From: Paracentrotus lividus
Lineage: Eukaryota > Echinodermata > Echinoidea > Camarodonta > Echinidae
DNA: 64,000 bases
Direction of reading: 5' to 3'
NCBI GenBank assembly: GCA_940671915.1
Contig: CALNVZ010003434.1
Span: 4,226,395 to 4,290,394, forward strand
Shown in pieces: positions 12,161 to 22,099 of the stretch; position 1 is the first letter of the stretch; every line of letters begins with the position of its first letter. The position numbers and the translations under genes are program-made. The notes under the pieces are model-generated. The model ran no database searches and was not told the DNA's origin. It saw only the letters and a program-made list of their open reading frames with translations.

Positions 12161-13166
12161 CTGTTAAGGTTAAAGAAGAAGAAAAACAGTATGTTGAAAC
12201 ATTAATTTTCTCAATACACTTCAATTACACTACACGGCATCAAATTGGATTAAATTTATTGGACAGATCAAACACAGATCTATAATGTTCAGAATCAGAG
12301 GATGTTTATTAAATGCAGTTTATTTTTATTTTTTGAGTTAAATATGAAGGAGAAAATGCAATCTTTTGAGATATAAATTTTACCTGATGTTTGCTTAATT
12401 ACTTTTTCTTGAATTTTCATTTATAGCTGCATCAATGGTACAATGATTTTGGGTATAATGCTCTTGAATTTTTTTTTTTTTTTTTAAACAGAAAATATCT
12501 TGAGTCAATCACTAAAGCCTACCAAGTATATACATGTATGATATGTACATACTGTACATGAACAAAGAAAATGAAACTAAATTACTAATTTTTACAAATT
12601 TTGTCCTGGCTGTATATTATATCTACATGAAGTGACAAAGGTCAAATGGCCCGTCGCACCATGTTTATCAGCTCCTGAACTTTGTATTAGTTACTGAGAG
12701 AGGTGTGTATCAACTCAGACAGACAAACCGTAGTTCAAAGATTAAGAACTAATTAGAAACAAAAAGCAAATAACAGACAGGAATTGAATTGTCAATTAAA
12801 TACCTCAACACATGAAATATATTTTTAATATTTAATTTTCTCTTAAAGCAGACATAGCGGAGAACATCACTCTCAACCAGATATTACGGGTCTTTCTTGA
12901 AAAGATGTATTGCTAGCGACTATACAACAGGACTTTCTTTTAAAATTGCTTATATAACCATGAATGTATTCAAATCTAAAAGCATTTTGTCTGAAAAGTA
13001 AAGAAACTTTGCTAGAATGTTTTTTAAAAAATTGGTGAAAAATATGTATAATATGTTAGGAATCTTAAAAAAAATCAAGATACAAGAAAATATTATTATC
13101 TTTTGTATAACTTAGAATAATTTTCATAAAGGTAAATAGTACTTTAAGGATGCGGCACCAACTTAC
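12161..13166 (-). other. VKORC1 intron 2
   Basis: Phase 1 intron of about 1.0 kb with GTAAGT donor and CTTAACAG acceptor. It is AT-rich, with a run of T at about 12471-12486 and no element I can name. No open frame in it looks coding. Confidence 0.8.
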
Positions 13167-13274
13167 CCAATGCAATTTGAAGACAATAAAAGATGATTCC
13201 ATAAACAGAGTTCGGCTGATTTAAAATATTATCCTCTCTAAAACCAGTCCAATTAGTCCAAGCCCTTCCCATAC
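13167..13274 (-). CDS. VKORC1: VKORC1-like exon 2, with two apparent single-base losses
   Basis: Middle exon, bounded by a pyrimidine-rich acceptor (ending TGCCAG) and a consensus donor (GG|GTAAGT). The conserved segments are all present in order but in three frames: Y-G-K-G, then G-L-I-G-L-V-L, then D-N-I-L-N-Q-P-N-S-V-Y-G, ending in Y-C-L-Q-I-A-L. The exon is 108 bp, whereas the flanking intron phases (2 and 1) and the human exon (about 110 bp, from memory) require 110. One base seems missing after the codons for G-K-G (GGCTT before GGA). The second seems missing after the GTTTTA that encodes V-L. As written the exon meets a stop within about eight codons. Intact splice sites and conserved residues argue for assembly errors at short runs or very recent decay rather than an old pseudogene. 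N78 and N81 match the quinone-site region of the human protein (N77, N80). Confidence 0.88.
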
Positions 13275-13694
13275 CTGGCATAAGAAAAAAAAAAAAAGAA
13301 GGGAAAAAAAGAGGCTTGACGACTTAGTAGGAAGAACAGAAGAATAACATAAAGTTGCCTCGGTCAAAACGTTTTTATTCTCATTACCAAGTCTCTCGGA
13401 CAAGACAGAAAGCCATAGGTCCCCTGTCCCTTGGTCACTTATATCAATGCTTCCTTTTGCCTAAGTGATATATCGTTCCAAATATTTAAATTTGTAGAAA
13501 AAGTATGAAAACAGTTGACAATCATAAAAGAATTGTGGCATTGTTAAGTATTTGCATGGCCACAAGCCTTCAAGTTCAAGGGCAAGGGGAAAAAAGCATG
13601 AAAACTTATGAATTTGGAAGTTTGACGACCCCGAGAATAATGCCAGTATCGGAATGCGCATGTGCAATACTAAAGTAATGACAAACTCAAAGTA

Positions 13695-15013
13695 TAGAGT
13701 AAAGTGCCTGAAATTCGACCGTTGCCGAGATTCGACCGGTTTCAATCAAATATTGAAAATAAAACCCCAAAACACGATCAAACGCACTCCAATCAACTTA
13801 TATCACACGCACACATCGACACTGAAGACAACCAACAAAAAAAAAAAAGAATCACAAAAAGAAATCATACTTAAAGGGGAAGTTCACCCTGGAATTTTAT
13901 TGGTTTTGAAAATTGCAGGAAAATGAAAGAAAAATATGAGTGAAAGTTTGAAGAAAATCGAGCAAAAAATAACGAAGTTATGAATATTTAAAGTTTTGAT
14001 TCTGTGACTTCACATGCGAGCAAGTCTCCCATGTGTTGTGTATGGAAATTCCATAAGTTTGTATTTTTTCATGGTTCTTGAAAAAGGAATGGGTCAATTT
14101 CATATAGGTATGTATATGAACATAGGTTTGATGATATATCGACCGCGCAGGTGAAATAATTAATATTCTTCTTTTAAAAAATGACACTTTATGGAATTTC
14201 CATATACAACACATAGGAGAGCAGCTCGCACGTGACGTCACAAAATTGAAAATAAAAATATTCATAAATTCGTTATTTTTTGGTCGATTTTCTTCAAACC
14301 GTCACTCTTATTTTTCTTTTATTTTTCTGCATTTTTCAAGACCAATAAAATTCCAGGGTGAACTTCCCTTTTAATACCTTAATTTTGATCCTAAAATCCC
14401 TGATTTTGCTCAAAATCTTGAAGCCCCTGCACACTTAGCAAAAAGTTAAGAAAAAATGATCGGGAAAAATGCATTTAAACTCCGAAAATTTGAGGTTTGA
14501 TGAGTGATGACGCAGTTTTTTGCCACGCTCAAGCCCCAATCGTAACTATCCTACTGAAAAAAAAAAACCCGGCAGTGACTCTACAGTGCTAGAGTTACAG
14601 CACTGCAATCATGGGACTGGTGAGATTTTTTTCTCTGCCCAAGTTTCGACCGGGCATTCATGCAGCGGCGGTTCCGATCTGTCGGCAGCGCGCGATGTGC
14701 TACTGGTGCGGCGAGTGAGCCAAGATTTCAGCGGCGCGCGGTGCGTGCGGACTTTTATACACGCCTGGTCGAATTTATGCAACGGCATGTCTAATCTCGG
14801 CAAGAAGGTAGGTGTTATAAAACTTCAGATTTTACTATCAAATAGTTTGTGATTTTTAAACAAATTATAAAATTATTTATTTTATAATATGCTTCTAATA
14901 TCTGTTGAAAATGAAAGATGATATATTTTTCATTTTCAAACTAGATCTAACTGTAGATCTAATGTTAGAGCTGCAAAAAGCTTAAGCGGTCAAATTTCGG
15001 GCACTTTACTCTA
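13695..15013. mobile_element. 1.3 kb inverted-repeat element inside VKORC1 intron 1
   Basis: The left end (13695-13720) and right end (14988-15013) are inverted repeats matching at 24 of 26 positions. The left reads TAGAGTAAAGTGCCTGAAAT and runs on to TCGACC. A second related pair, GTTGCCGAGATTCGACC on the left and GGTCGAATTTATGCAACGGC with TCTCGGCAAG on the right (14766-14803), supports one foldback unit. A younger TTAA-flanked MITE sits within the left half. The GC-rich right part contains CTCGGCAAGAAG followed by GTAGGT, which mimics a splice donor. Confidence 0.7.
13871..14373. mobile_element. Foldback MITE with TTAA target duplication (copy G)
   Basis: TTAA flanks both sides. The ends AGGGGAAGTTCACCCTGG and CCAGGGTGAACTTCCCT are long inverted repeats that continue through ATTTTATTGGT. 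The inner arms also pair (ATGGAAATTCCATAAG with CTTTATGGAATTTCCAT). About 500 bp and non-coding. TTAA duplication suggests mobilisation by a piggyBac- or Kolobok-type transposase; this is inference. Confidence 0.85.
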
Positions 15014-15432
15014 ACAGTGTTAGATAGACTTGACCCGAGGATCACAGGATCAGAGGATCTATCTCTCCTCGTATCCAGATGATGATGATGATGATGAAGA
15101 CTTGCCCAATATGAAAAGGAAAATATAATTCTGCAATTTGAATAGGCAACAACAGCTTAACGTGTCGTTAGATAGATCTAGATCTAAAAAAAAAAAAATC
15201 ATTTCAATTTGCAAATTTTGTCATTTGATAACATGTCTGTGACTGTTGATTTGATTAATCTGAACCATAGGCAACTTGACATCAGCAATAACATAATAAA
15301 CATTTAACTGACTAAGCTGTTATAGCCATCTCTAGATCTATAATTTAGTGAATTCTGTGGCATGATGTGCAAAAACACCCTTATATAATTTTCATAACAT
15401 GAAAATAAATACATGGGACCGAATCAACTTAC

Positions 15433-15608
15433 TTGGACGTGAACACCTTTGAACAACTGACTGATCCGCTTAAATCACACATCGCCCTGAAATCAGGATT
15501 ATGTTCTTTACTGAGCTCAACGTAAAGTGCATAAAATGACAGAATTATTCCTAATAGACAAAATATTGTCCGTAAAGTAGGAAAATCGGTGCGAACAAGA
15601 GTCACCAT
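15433..15608 (-). CDS. VKORC1: VKORC1-like vitamin K epoxide reductase, exon 1
   Basis: First coding exon of a vitamin K epoxide reductase, the ER-membrane enzyme that recycles vitamin K epoxide for gamma-carboxylation. Reading starts at the ATG whose A is base 15608. This has strong context (A at -3, G at +4) and gives 58 full codons plus two bases, close to the human first exon. An upstream in-frame ATG at 15695 would add 29 residues without recognisable homology, so I treat it as 5' UTR. Residues about 15-30 form the first membrane segment. The [16 protein letters not shown] stretch carries Cys44 and Cys52, the counterparts of the human loop cysteines 43 and 51. The exon ends TCCAA|GTAAGT, a consensus donor in phase 2; reading on past it meets a stop at once. 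The family call is very secure. Choosing VKORC1 over VKORC1L1 is not meaningful for an invertebrate single-type gene. Confidence 0.93.
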
Positions 15609-15910
15609 GATTGCAAGTAGATCCCAGAATCTGCAGGTGAATGTTACAATGTTTGTAAAGAGATTAGATTGAGGAGAGAGGTTATTAAATTTCACTAAGC
15701 ACGCAAAGGATGAGTAGTAACAAATTGATGAATCGTGGACCTATACAGTAATACGCCCATCTTGCTCGTGAATTTTCCTTGGCTTTCTGAACTTCAAACA
15801 CATTTTTTCATGATGAAAAAGTTCAGTATTCATGTTTTCAAAGATTCATCTCAGAACTCCTGAGAAGAGCCCTTCTCATCGTTGTAATATAGCCCGCGAT
15901 TTCCGAATTG

Positions 15911-16053
15911 CAAAAAAAACAACAAAACAACAACAAACAAACAAACAAACAAACAAACAAACAAACAAACAAACAAACAAACAAACAAACAAACAAACAA
16001 ACAAACAAACAAACAAACAAACAAACAAACAAACAAAACAAAACAAAACAAAA
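15911..16053. repeat. (AAAC)n microsatellite
   Basis: About 25 or more AAAC units, ending in AAAAC units. Phe/Val/Cys/Leu-rich and Lys/Gln/Thr-rich open frames across it are artefacts. Confidence 0.97.
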
Positions 16054-16714
16054 AGGGAATTGGGGGAGATGGGGTTTTTATCAGTGAATAAAATCATGAA
16101 AACTGTTTCAATATTTCCTCGAAAACTCTTCATATTTCGTTTGTTCCTATGGGTAATGAACCATTATAGCTAAAGGCAAACCACGGGGGAAAAAACATCA
16201 ACTAAAGAAGAAGAAAAAATTGCGCTGTTGCTAAATAAACATGTGTTTATTTTTATTGTACATATATTCAAGACCTTGTTTTTTATGTGGAAATAAATAA
16301 AATTCTAATTCAATTTAATTCAAAGTGGATGCGTGTCATAAATAGAGGTCGTAATTATCCAGCAAAATGTAAAAAAGTGTGAAAATGCGATTACTGTAGT
16401 AAAAATACACTAAATTTACTTTAAAGAAATCGGCTATAATTTGCTAAAATAAAGTAGTATAAACCGTCTTTGCTATGCACGAATATATATTTGTCCATAG
16501 CAACGTCAAAAAATAAATTTATTTTCACTGGGCACTGCTTTTATTGTCTGAAATTGTATAGTTATAACTTTTTGGCCATTGTTCATTAAACAGGAGTATG
16601 AAATAGACCTGTACACAGCATTTGAAGAAATATAAAACATGTATCTTGATATTATTCACTGAGACCCGTCCTACAAAAATTTCATTTTGGGGGCTTTGTT
16701 GTTTCAGAAATGAC

Positions 16715-16861
16715 CGGGGGGGGGGGCATTTCATGAAAGGACTTGTCAGACATTTTATCCGACAAACTGTTATAAGCTACTGAAATGCTGGCATCTGATT
16801 GGCTGAGAGCAAATTTGTTGGATAAAATGTCCGACAAGTCCTTTGATGAAATGCCCCCCAG
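16715..16861. mobile_element. Same MITE family, copy 2, opposite orientation
   Basis: Ends GGGGGGCATTTCATGAAAGG and CCTTTGATGAAATGCCCCCC. The interior is the inverse of copy 1 (CAAACTGTTATAAGCTACTG, CATCTGATTGGCTGAG). An A-run of about 36 bases follows at 16870. Confidence 0.85.
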
Positions 16862-16866
16862 GTTTG

Positions 16867-16906
<40 letters not shown>

Positions 16907-17227
16907 CTCCCAGAAACGAAAAGGGACAAGTCTCTTCTTGTACAATACATGTATATTAAACATAATTACTATGGCTATGAAAAATATGACAACATACGAA
17001 TAAAAGACTTGTATAAAATTGAAAAATGCACGAATTTTAGCTATGTTGCAATTTATGGCAGTGACTAGTTTTTGTTACTTGAAATATACATATACCGAAG
17101 TAGTTCCTTTTTGAAAATCAGTAGGGATATGTATATCATATTTGAGGCTAAATGATCCCAATGTTGCATTCTATAACGATACGTAATACACGGTTGAAAA
17201 AGAAATTACTGTTTGGACACAACATAG

Positions 17228-17666
17228 CTGCGCGTATTCTGGGGGGGGCTACGGCCGCGGGCCCCGGGTAGGCGCCACGAGGCAGGGCCATAATGATCTC
17301 AAAGGGGGCGCCAAATTGACCTTAGGGGGGGCGCCAACAATTGCGAGGCAGAAATGTAAAAAAAAAAAAAAAAAAAAAAAAATCAAAAAGTGGGAGAGAT
17401 TTGAGCTGATTGACCTCTGAAACCGTCCCCTATGGTTGATATATGGACCTTTAGGTTGGCCGTAGGCGAAAAATTCAAACTACCCCCCCTCCGCCCCCCC
17501 CCCCCCGCTTATCGCCGCCCGCGTGAGTGAAAAAAATTTAAGTGTAACTTTTGCTGCCCGGTGTAAAGGAAAATACGATGTACCTTTCTGGATCCACCAC
17601 TGGGGGGCGCCAAAATCAAAATCACATCGGGCCCCCCGGGGTGCAAAATCCTGGATACGCGCCTGA
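17228..17666. mobile_element. Inverted-repeat element with GGCGCC clusters
   Basis: Left CTGCGCGTATTCTGGGGGG and right CCTGGATACGCGCCTGA are inverted ends. The interior has repeated GGGGGCGCC boxes and A and C runs. Fragments of the same family are recognisable at about 27985..28140 (GAATCCAGGATTTGG, GGGGGCGC) and 34025..34150 (GGTGCGC, GGATCCGCGCCTGA). Confidence 0.7.
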
Positions 17667-18290
17667 CATAACTGTTTTTATTTTCTTCATTATGATGACT
17701 GCTGTTATGATCGGTTAACATTTATCAAAAAGCTTGAACTTGGATGCAAATGCATTTCTTATTTTTTATTTTTTATGTTGTTGTTGTTGTTTTTATATTT
17801 TACGGCGCTTTCATTCATTATATGAATATCAACGCCTTATCGTTTGCTTCTTTTTTTTTTTCTTTCTTTTTTTATATTTTAATTAGGGTTTTCCTGTTGA
17901 AAAGATTTTTTTCCCCTTTTTTTTTAATTATAAGCCTTGCTTGATGATAATCAAGAAAATCAAAATATCTGTCGTATATGTCTTTAATAGAATACCGACC
18001 TCGGTCTTGTAAAGCAAAAAGAATTATAATAAATAAAAAGAACTGAAAACAAAGTATATGTATTTTGACCAGACGGAACGAAGACAAGAAAGAAAGGGTC
18101 ATTAACTCCAATCCTGCACCCGTACCGCAGTGCGGGGTTACGTCTGTCCCGTTGATGTGACATCAACATCGGTGAAGTCTTGATCTTTCCAGGAGACAGA
18201 CGCCTTTAAACCTACCTACAGAGAAAAGACAAGCCCTGGCAGGAAAGGAGCTGTATAGACGAAGGAGGTAGGAGGGTAAAGAAAAGAAAC

Positions 18291-19347
18291 ATATAAACCC
18301 CTCCCAAAAAGTTTCGCAAATGGACTTTGGGCCATGATAACTTTTCAGGTACGCTTTAGTTATTCCTCATATTCATACCATTGGACTGATAATTTATTCC
18401 CCTTTTTATTGATATCCTATTTGTAATGATTTTGTCATGCTTCAATGCACAGAATATCAGAATAAGGAGAAATGTAAAAAGTCAAATGTTACAAAATGCA
18501 TTAATCAAATTGAAGTTCCGCCACTCGACTTTAGGCCCTGATAACTTTTTGGGGTATTTTAAAAAAACTTTTATTGAATATTATACCATTGTCAAGTCTC
18601 TTTTTAATGACACCCTAATTGTAACGAGAGTGTTGTTCTTGCATGCACAGAACACCTGAATGTTAGGACAAGTCAGAAGTTAAATGTTGCGAATTGAATG
18701 CCTATTGTCAGTATTACTGTCTGTTGCCAGCAATAACAATGCATTTCGCAATTTTTCACTTTTTACTTCATGAGTTATGGGCATTCAAACATGATATTGC
18801 AAATAGGGCATCAATAAAAAGAAGAATAAATGAACTTTTTAATGCTATGAAAATTGATAATGATTAAAAACCCACATTAAAATGTATCAAGGTTCAATGT
18901 AGTGTTAAAGAAATTTAAACTGAAAATTATCTTTCGCTTTGCCGTGTATTCAGGTGGCATTCAAGGTTTCTGTGGACCCAGGCATGACATCACCATGACC
19001 AATAAGGTATCAATCAAGAAAGGAATAAATTAACTTGACAATAGTATAGAATTCAATAAAAATTAGAAAATATCCCCAAAGTTATCAGGACCTAAAGCCA
19101 AGTTGCGGAATTTCAATGTGATCAATAAAAGTGCATTTTACAACATTTGACTTTTTACTTTTCTCCATATTTTGATATTCTGTGCATTGAAGCATGACAA
19201 AATCATTACAAATAGGATATCAATAAAAAGGGGAATGAATTATCTTTCCAATAATTATTGTATGAATATCAGGAATAACTAAAGTGTACCTGAAAAGTTA
19301 TCATGGCCCAAAGTCCATTTGCGAAACTTTTTGGGAGGGGTTTATAT
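18291..19347. mobile_element. 1.06 kb foldback element, internally repetitive
   Basis: Ends ATATAAACCCCTCCCAAAAA and TTTTTGGGAGGGGTTTATAT, extending through GTTTCGCAAATGGACTTTGG. Each arm holds a diverged second version of the same segment (GACTTTAGGCCCTGATAAC on the left, TTATCAGGACCTAAAGCC on the right), so the arms are themselves tandemly repeated. TA flanks are likely. Non-coding. Confidence 0.85.
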
Positions 19348-19663
19348 ATATTTGGTGAGATATTCCGTCCGAAAAGCAAAAAGACCTGTTTTGATACAGA
19401 GCTAATGTTATGAAATAAATACACATATATCATATTATGATAAAAACAAAAAATATTTAAAAAAATACATGAGGCCGTTTCATTAAATCGTATACTGCAC
19501 AGATTTGAGGAATTTCTCATGAAAATACAAAGCACTACATTTATTTTAGAATATTTGAGATAAACCCCAGTTCAAGGCGGGAAAAGTGCAGTGCAGTACA
19601 TAATATTCGAAGTTTAACAAAATAATACATTTAACAATGTGTAAATAGAAATATTACGAATAT

Positions 19664-20619
19664 TACACTGTCCGTCATAAAGGTGGAATATTTTTTTTGC
19701 CGCTGTAGCGACATCATTTTGCTCTGACTTTAATTTCTTGAATAATTATGTTTGTCCATATTACTTTTTGGGACCCTGGCTATTATCTTGGAAATTCTCC
19801 CAACCTTCACGTGGACCTTTTTCCAAAAAAGTTTTGTCAACCCCCGTGATGCCCATTTTTTCTCATTTTGGGGCCCCTTTTTGTTTTCCCGGCCGATCAA
19901 GCCCCCCTCAGTCCTACCCCCATGCAGGAAATGCTACTGAGGTGAACTGTTTTATATTGTTCTTTAAGTTAAATCTATATTTCTGTGGACAGGCTAAGGT
20001 CTTTTGTCTAGGGAAGGGATTGAAGTAAAAAACGAGATTGGTGGAAATTGGGAATATTTTATTCCATCTTTATGCTGAAAACAAAAGAAATGAAAAACCA
20101 CCTTTAACCCTTAAATATCGTCATTTTCCTTTTAAATTTTGTTTAGCCTTGATGACAAGGCTGTAAATAGTCATTATTGATAATATTTTATTTTGATTTA
20201 TGTTTGGTTGAGATTTTACTATACAATTTAGAGAAGATAGAAATTTCCATGGTGTAAAAATTTAAAAAAATGAATGTTTAACCCTAATCAAAATAAATTT
20301 TGACCCCTCCTCTAGACAAAAGAGTCGAGCCTGTAACCATAAATCTCCACTTCAGACATGTTTCCTTGGGGTAGGACTGAGGGGGCCTTGGTGGGTCGCG
20401 TGAACAAAAAAGGGCCTCAAAAATAAGAAAGAAAAAAATGACGAAAATGGCCATCTTCTGGGGGTGACAAACTTTTTTGAAGAAAAATCCCCGGGAAGGG
20501 TTGAGGGAAAGTCCAAGATGTACCCATGGTGACAAACACATTCAAGAAATTAATAACGGAGCAACATAATGTCGCTTGAGCCAGAAAAAAAATATTCCAC
20601 CTCAATGACGAACAGTGTA
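19664..20619. mobile_element. Foldback element with CACTGTCCGTCA ends and TA flanks
   Basis: Left TACACTGTCCGTCATAAAGG, right CTCAATGACGAACAGTGTA. Inner arms also pair, including GGTGGAATATT, AAAAAAGTTTTGTCAACCCC and CCCCTCAGTCCTACCCC. About 950 bp with no transposase. TA flanks and CACTG ends suggest a non-autonomous Tc1/mariner relative. Confidence 0.82.
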
Positions 20620-21052
20620 TTATGTTAAACAAAAGATTTTTTTTTTTTTAAAGGTGATACTGATTTAAAATTAGGTAGGTTTATGCCACTTTAGCGCCCC
20701 TGAACATTTCTTTTGTTTAATTAGCCCTTTAAAATATACGAGTGCGTAGCGACAAAGAAAATTGTATGTCATTTCTTATTCTGCAAATGGAGTGGCCCCT
20801 TAACATGCTTTAAAAAAAAAAAAAAAGCTCGATTAAAAATTGATCTATATACTTACGGACCTTCGACGGACCTGCCATGTTTTTTGCTATGCTTTCCCTT
20901 TAAATTCTTGAACAAAAAGACTTGAATGTAGGGGGACTGATTGCCAAGTGTTAATCAGTTCCCCTACATGGAAAGTTAAAAGCTTTTTAAATTTTTTTTT
21001 TTTAAATTTCCATTCATTTCCATTCAAGTAGCCTGCAGCATTTCCGAACTTT

Positions 21053-21515
21053 TTTGTCAAGCAGACCTCTGCTCACCAGACTGGTGTTAATTTAACACCG
21101 GGGGTGTGGATGCTTATAGAACCAGGGTTTGCAGTGTCGTAACACTAGTAACACTAGAAGGGTTCTAGGACATCTCCCCCGGAGGACAACTCCCCCGGGG
21201 ACAATCCCGCCGAGGACAGCTCCCCCGGAGGACAACTCCCCCGGAGGCACAACCCTAACCCTAACCCTAACCCTAACCCTATGTCCTCCGGGGGAGCTGT
21301 CCTCCGGGAATTGTCCCCGGGGGAGTCTCGGGGGAGATGTCCTAATACGCACTAGAAGATGTTGAAAAATTTTCTGCCTTCGGCCGTGGAGAAGAGTACT
21401 ATATTAGTTGTAGGGGTAGGCTAAGGTCGTTCTTTACACGATATTCCCTTTTTTTTAAATCTCTGTTTTTGTTGTTTTTGTTTTGTTTTTGTCAAGCGGA
21501 CCCTTGCTCGCCAGC
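21053..21515. repeat. Direct repeat flanking the telomere-palindrome region
   Basis: TTTTTGTCAAGCAGACCTCTGCTCACCAG near 21053 and TTTTTGTCAAGCGGACC followed by CTTGCTCGCCAG near 21488 are direct copies about 435 bp apart, bracketing the palindrome at 21167..21343. They may be a duplicated unit or relics of an older insertion. Confidence 0.5.
21167..21343. mobile_element. Palindrome of CTCCCCCGGAGGACA units with telomere repeats at its centre
   Basis: The left arm is built from four or so copies of AGGACA(A/G)CTCCCCCGG-type units; the right arm is the inverse (CCGGGGGAGCTGTCCTCCGG and so on to GGGGGAGATGTCCT). Between them lie five exact AACCCT units (21251-21280). CACTAGAAG occurs just outside both ends (21152-21160 and 21350-21358), a possible 9-bp target duplication of a unit slightly larger than the palindrome. 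Non-coding. Confidence 0.85.
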
Positions 21516-21791
21516 GGGGGGGGGGGGGGTTCGTTCGAACCCCCGAACCCTAGTTACCGGCCTAGCGCCTGGGACTTGTCTTCACACAATAATCATAATG
21601 GACACATTCTACAGAGTTTATAGGTGAAATCTCTCTCGCCATGTAAGCTCTCTGACAATCCGCGCACCTTGGCCACGTCGATTTAGCTGAGAATGTGGAG
21701 TCGGCCAGCAGTGCAGCACCGGTGATCCGCTGGCCGCTTCGATCGAGGCGAACTCCTTCGTTCAAGTACAAGTGCTAGTGCACTTCTAACA

Positions 21792-22052
21792 CTATACTAC
21801 CGGTAGGTGGACTTCATTTGGAAAGATACTGCGAGAAGGTGTGCTTTCATGAGTAATCTGCTCGATGTCAGGTGTTAATATCTGACTAATTCTGGAGGGA
21901 CACTGACTTACTGGACAATTGTTCTGACAAGTGGCGTAGCTATTGTTGTTTTTGTTAGCGGAATTAGATGAACCAAACTTTCTTTCAAACAAGAGGACAC
22001 GGCAATCATTGTTCGACCGGCCTGGGCCTGGGTAGATGTAGAGCCTCGACAT
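21792..22052 (-). CDS. Possible small or partial coding exon, unrecognised
   Basis: An 86-codon frame opens with an ATG inside the CpG-rich stretch. The predicted product begins MSRLYIYPGPGRSNNDCRVL, then is rich in Ser, Asn and Thr with four Cys around residues 42-51. I do not recognise it. Its CpG-rich setting beside CRE sites is the main reason to list it; the composition is not strongly protein-like and no splice partner is secure. A second open stretch at 21771..21562 has no ATG start and lies in another frame, so I do not join them. Confidence 0.22.
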   Translation of the reverse strand: MSRLYIYPGPGRSNNDCRVLLFERKFGSSNSANKNNNSYATCQNNCPVSQCPSRISQILTPDIEQITHESTPSRSIFPNEVHLPVV

Positions 22053-22099
22053 GCCCCTCCGCTGTTAGTGTGAGTTATATCCGTCATGGTAAGAATCTT

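Larger units (their letters stand above)
13275..15432 (-). other. VKORC1 intron 1, filled by nested repeats
   Basis: Phase 2 intron of about 2.16 kb, GTAAGT to TGCCAG. More than half of it is an inverted-repeat element (13695..15013) that itself holds a TTAA-flanked MITE (about 13871..14373). The GC-rich part near 14520-14820 lies in the right arm region of the outer element. It contains an open frame on the plus strand that I do not regard as a gene. Toward the donor it is AT-rich with AGATCTA strings. Confidence 0.8.

Noticed and set aside
14520-14852. 110-codon plus-strand frame in a GC-rich area, with an internal ATG and GTAGGT donor-like site
   Set aside because: It lies in VKORC1 intron 1 within an inverted-repeat element whose left arm contains related sequence, so it is more likely repeat than gene.
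15832-16173. Frames encoding repeated NKQT or CLFV
   Set aside because: The (AAAC)n array is open in several frames by its composition.
21240-21285. Chromosome end or assembly junction suggested by (AACCCT)5
   Set aside because: The repeats are short, exact and centred in a palindrome with ordinary sequence on both sides, so this is an internal, element-borne tract.
21562-21771. Minus-strand open stretch with CADC and CVHYDYC, reminiscent of a zinc ribbon
   Set aside because: It has no ATG start, a stop lies directly upstream in frame, and the Cys spacing fits no family I can name.
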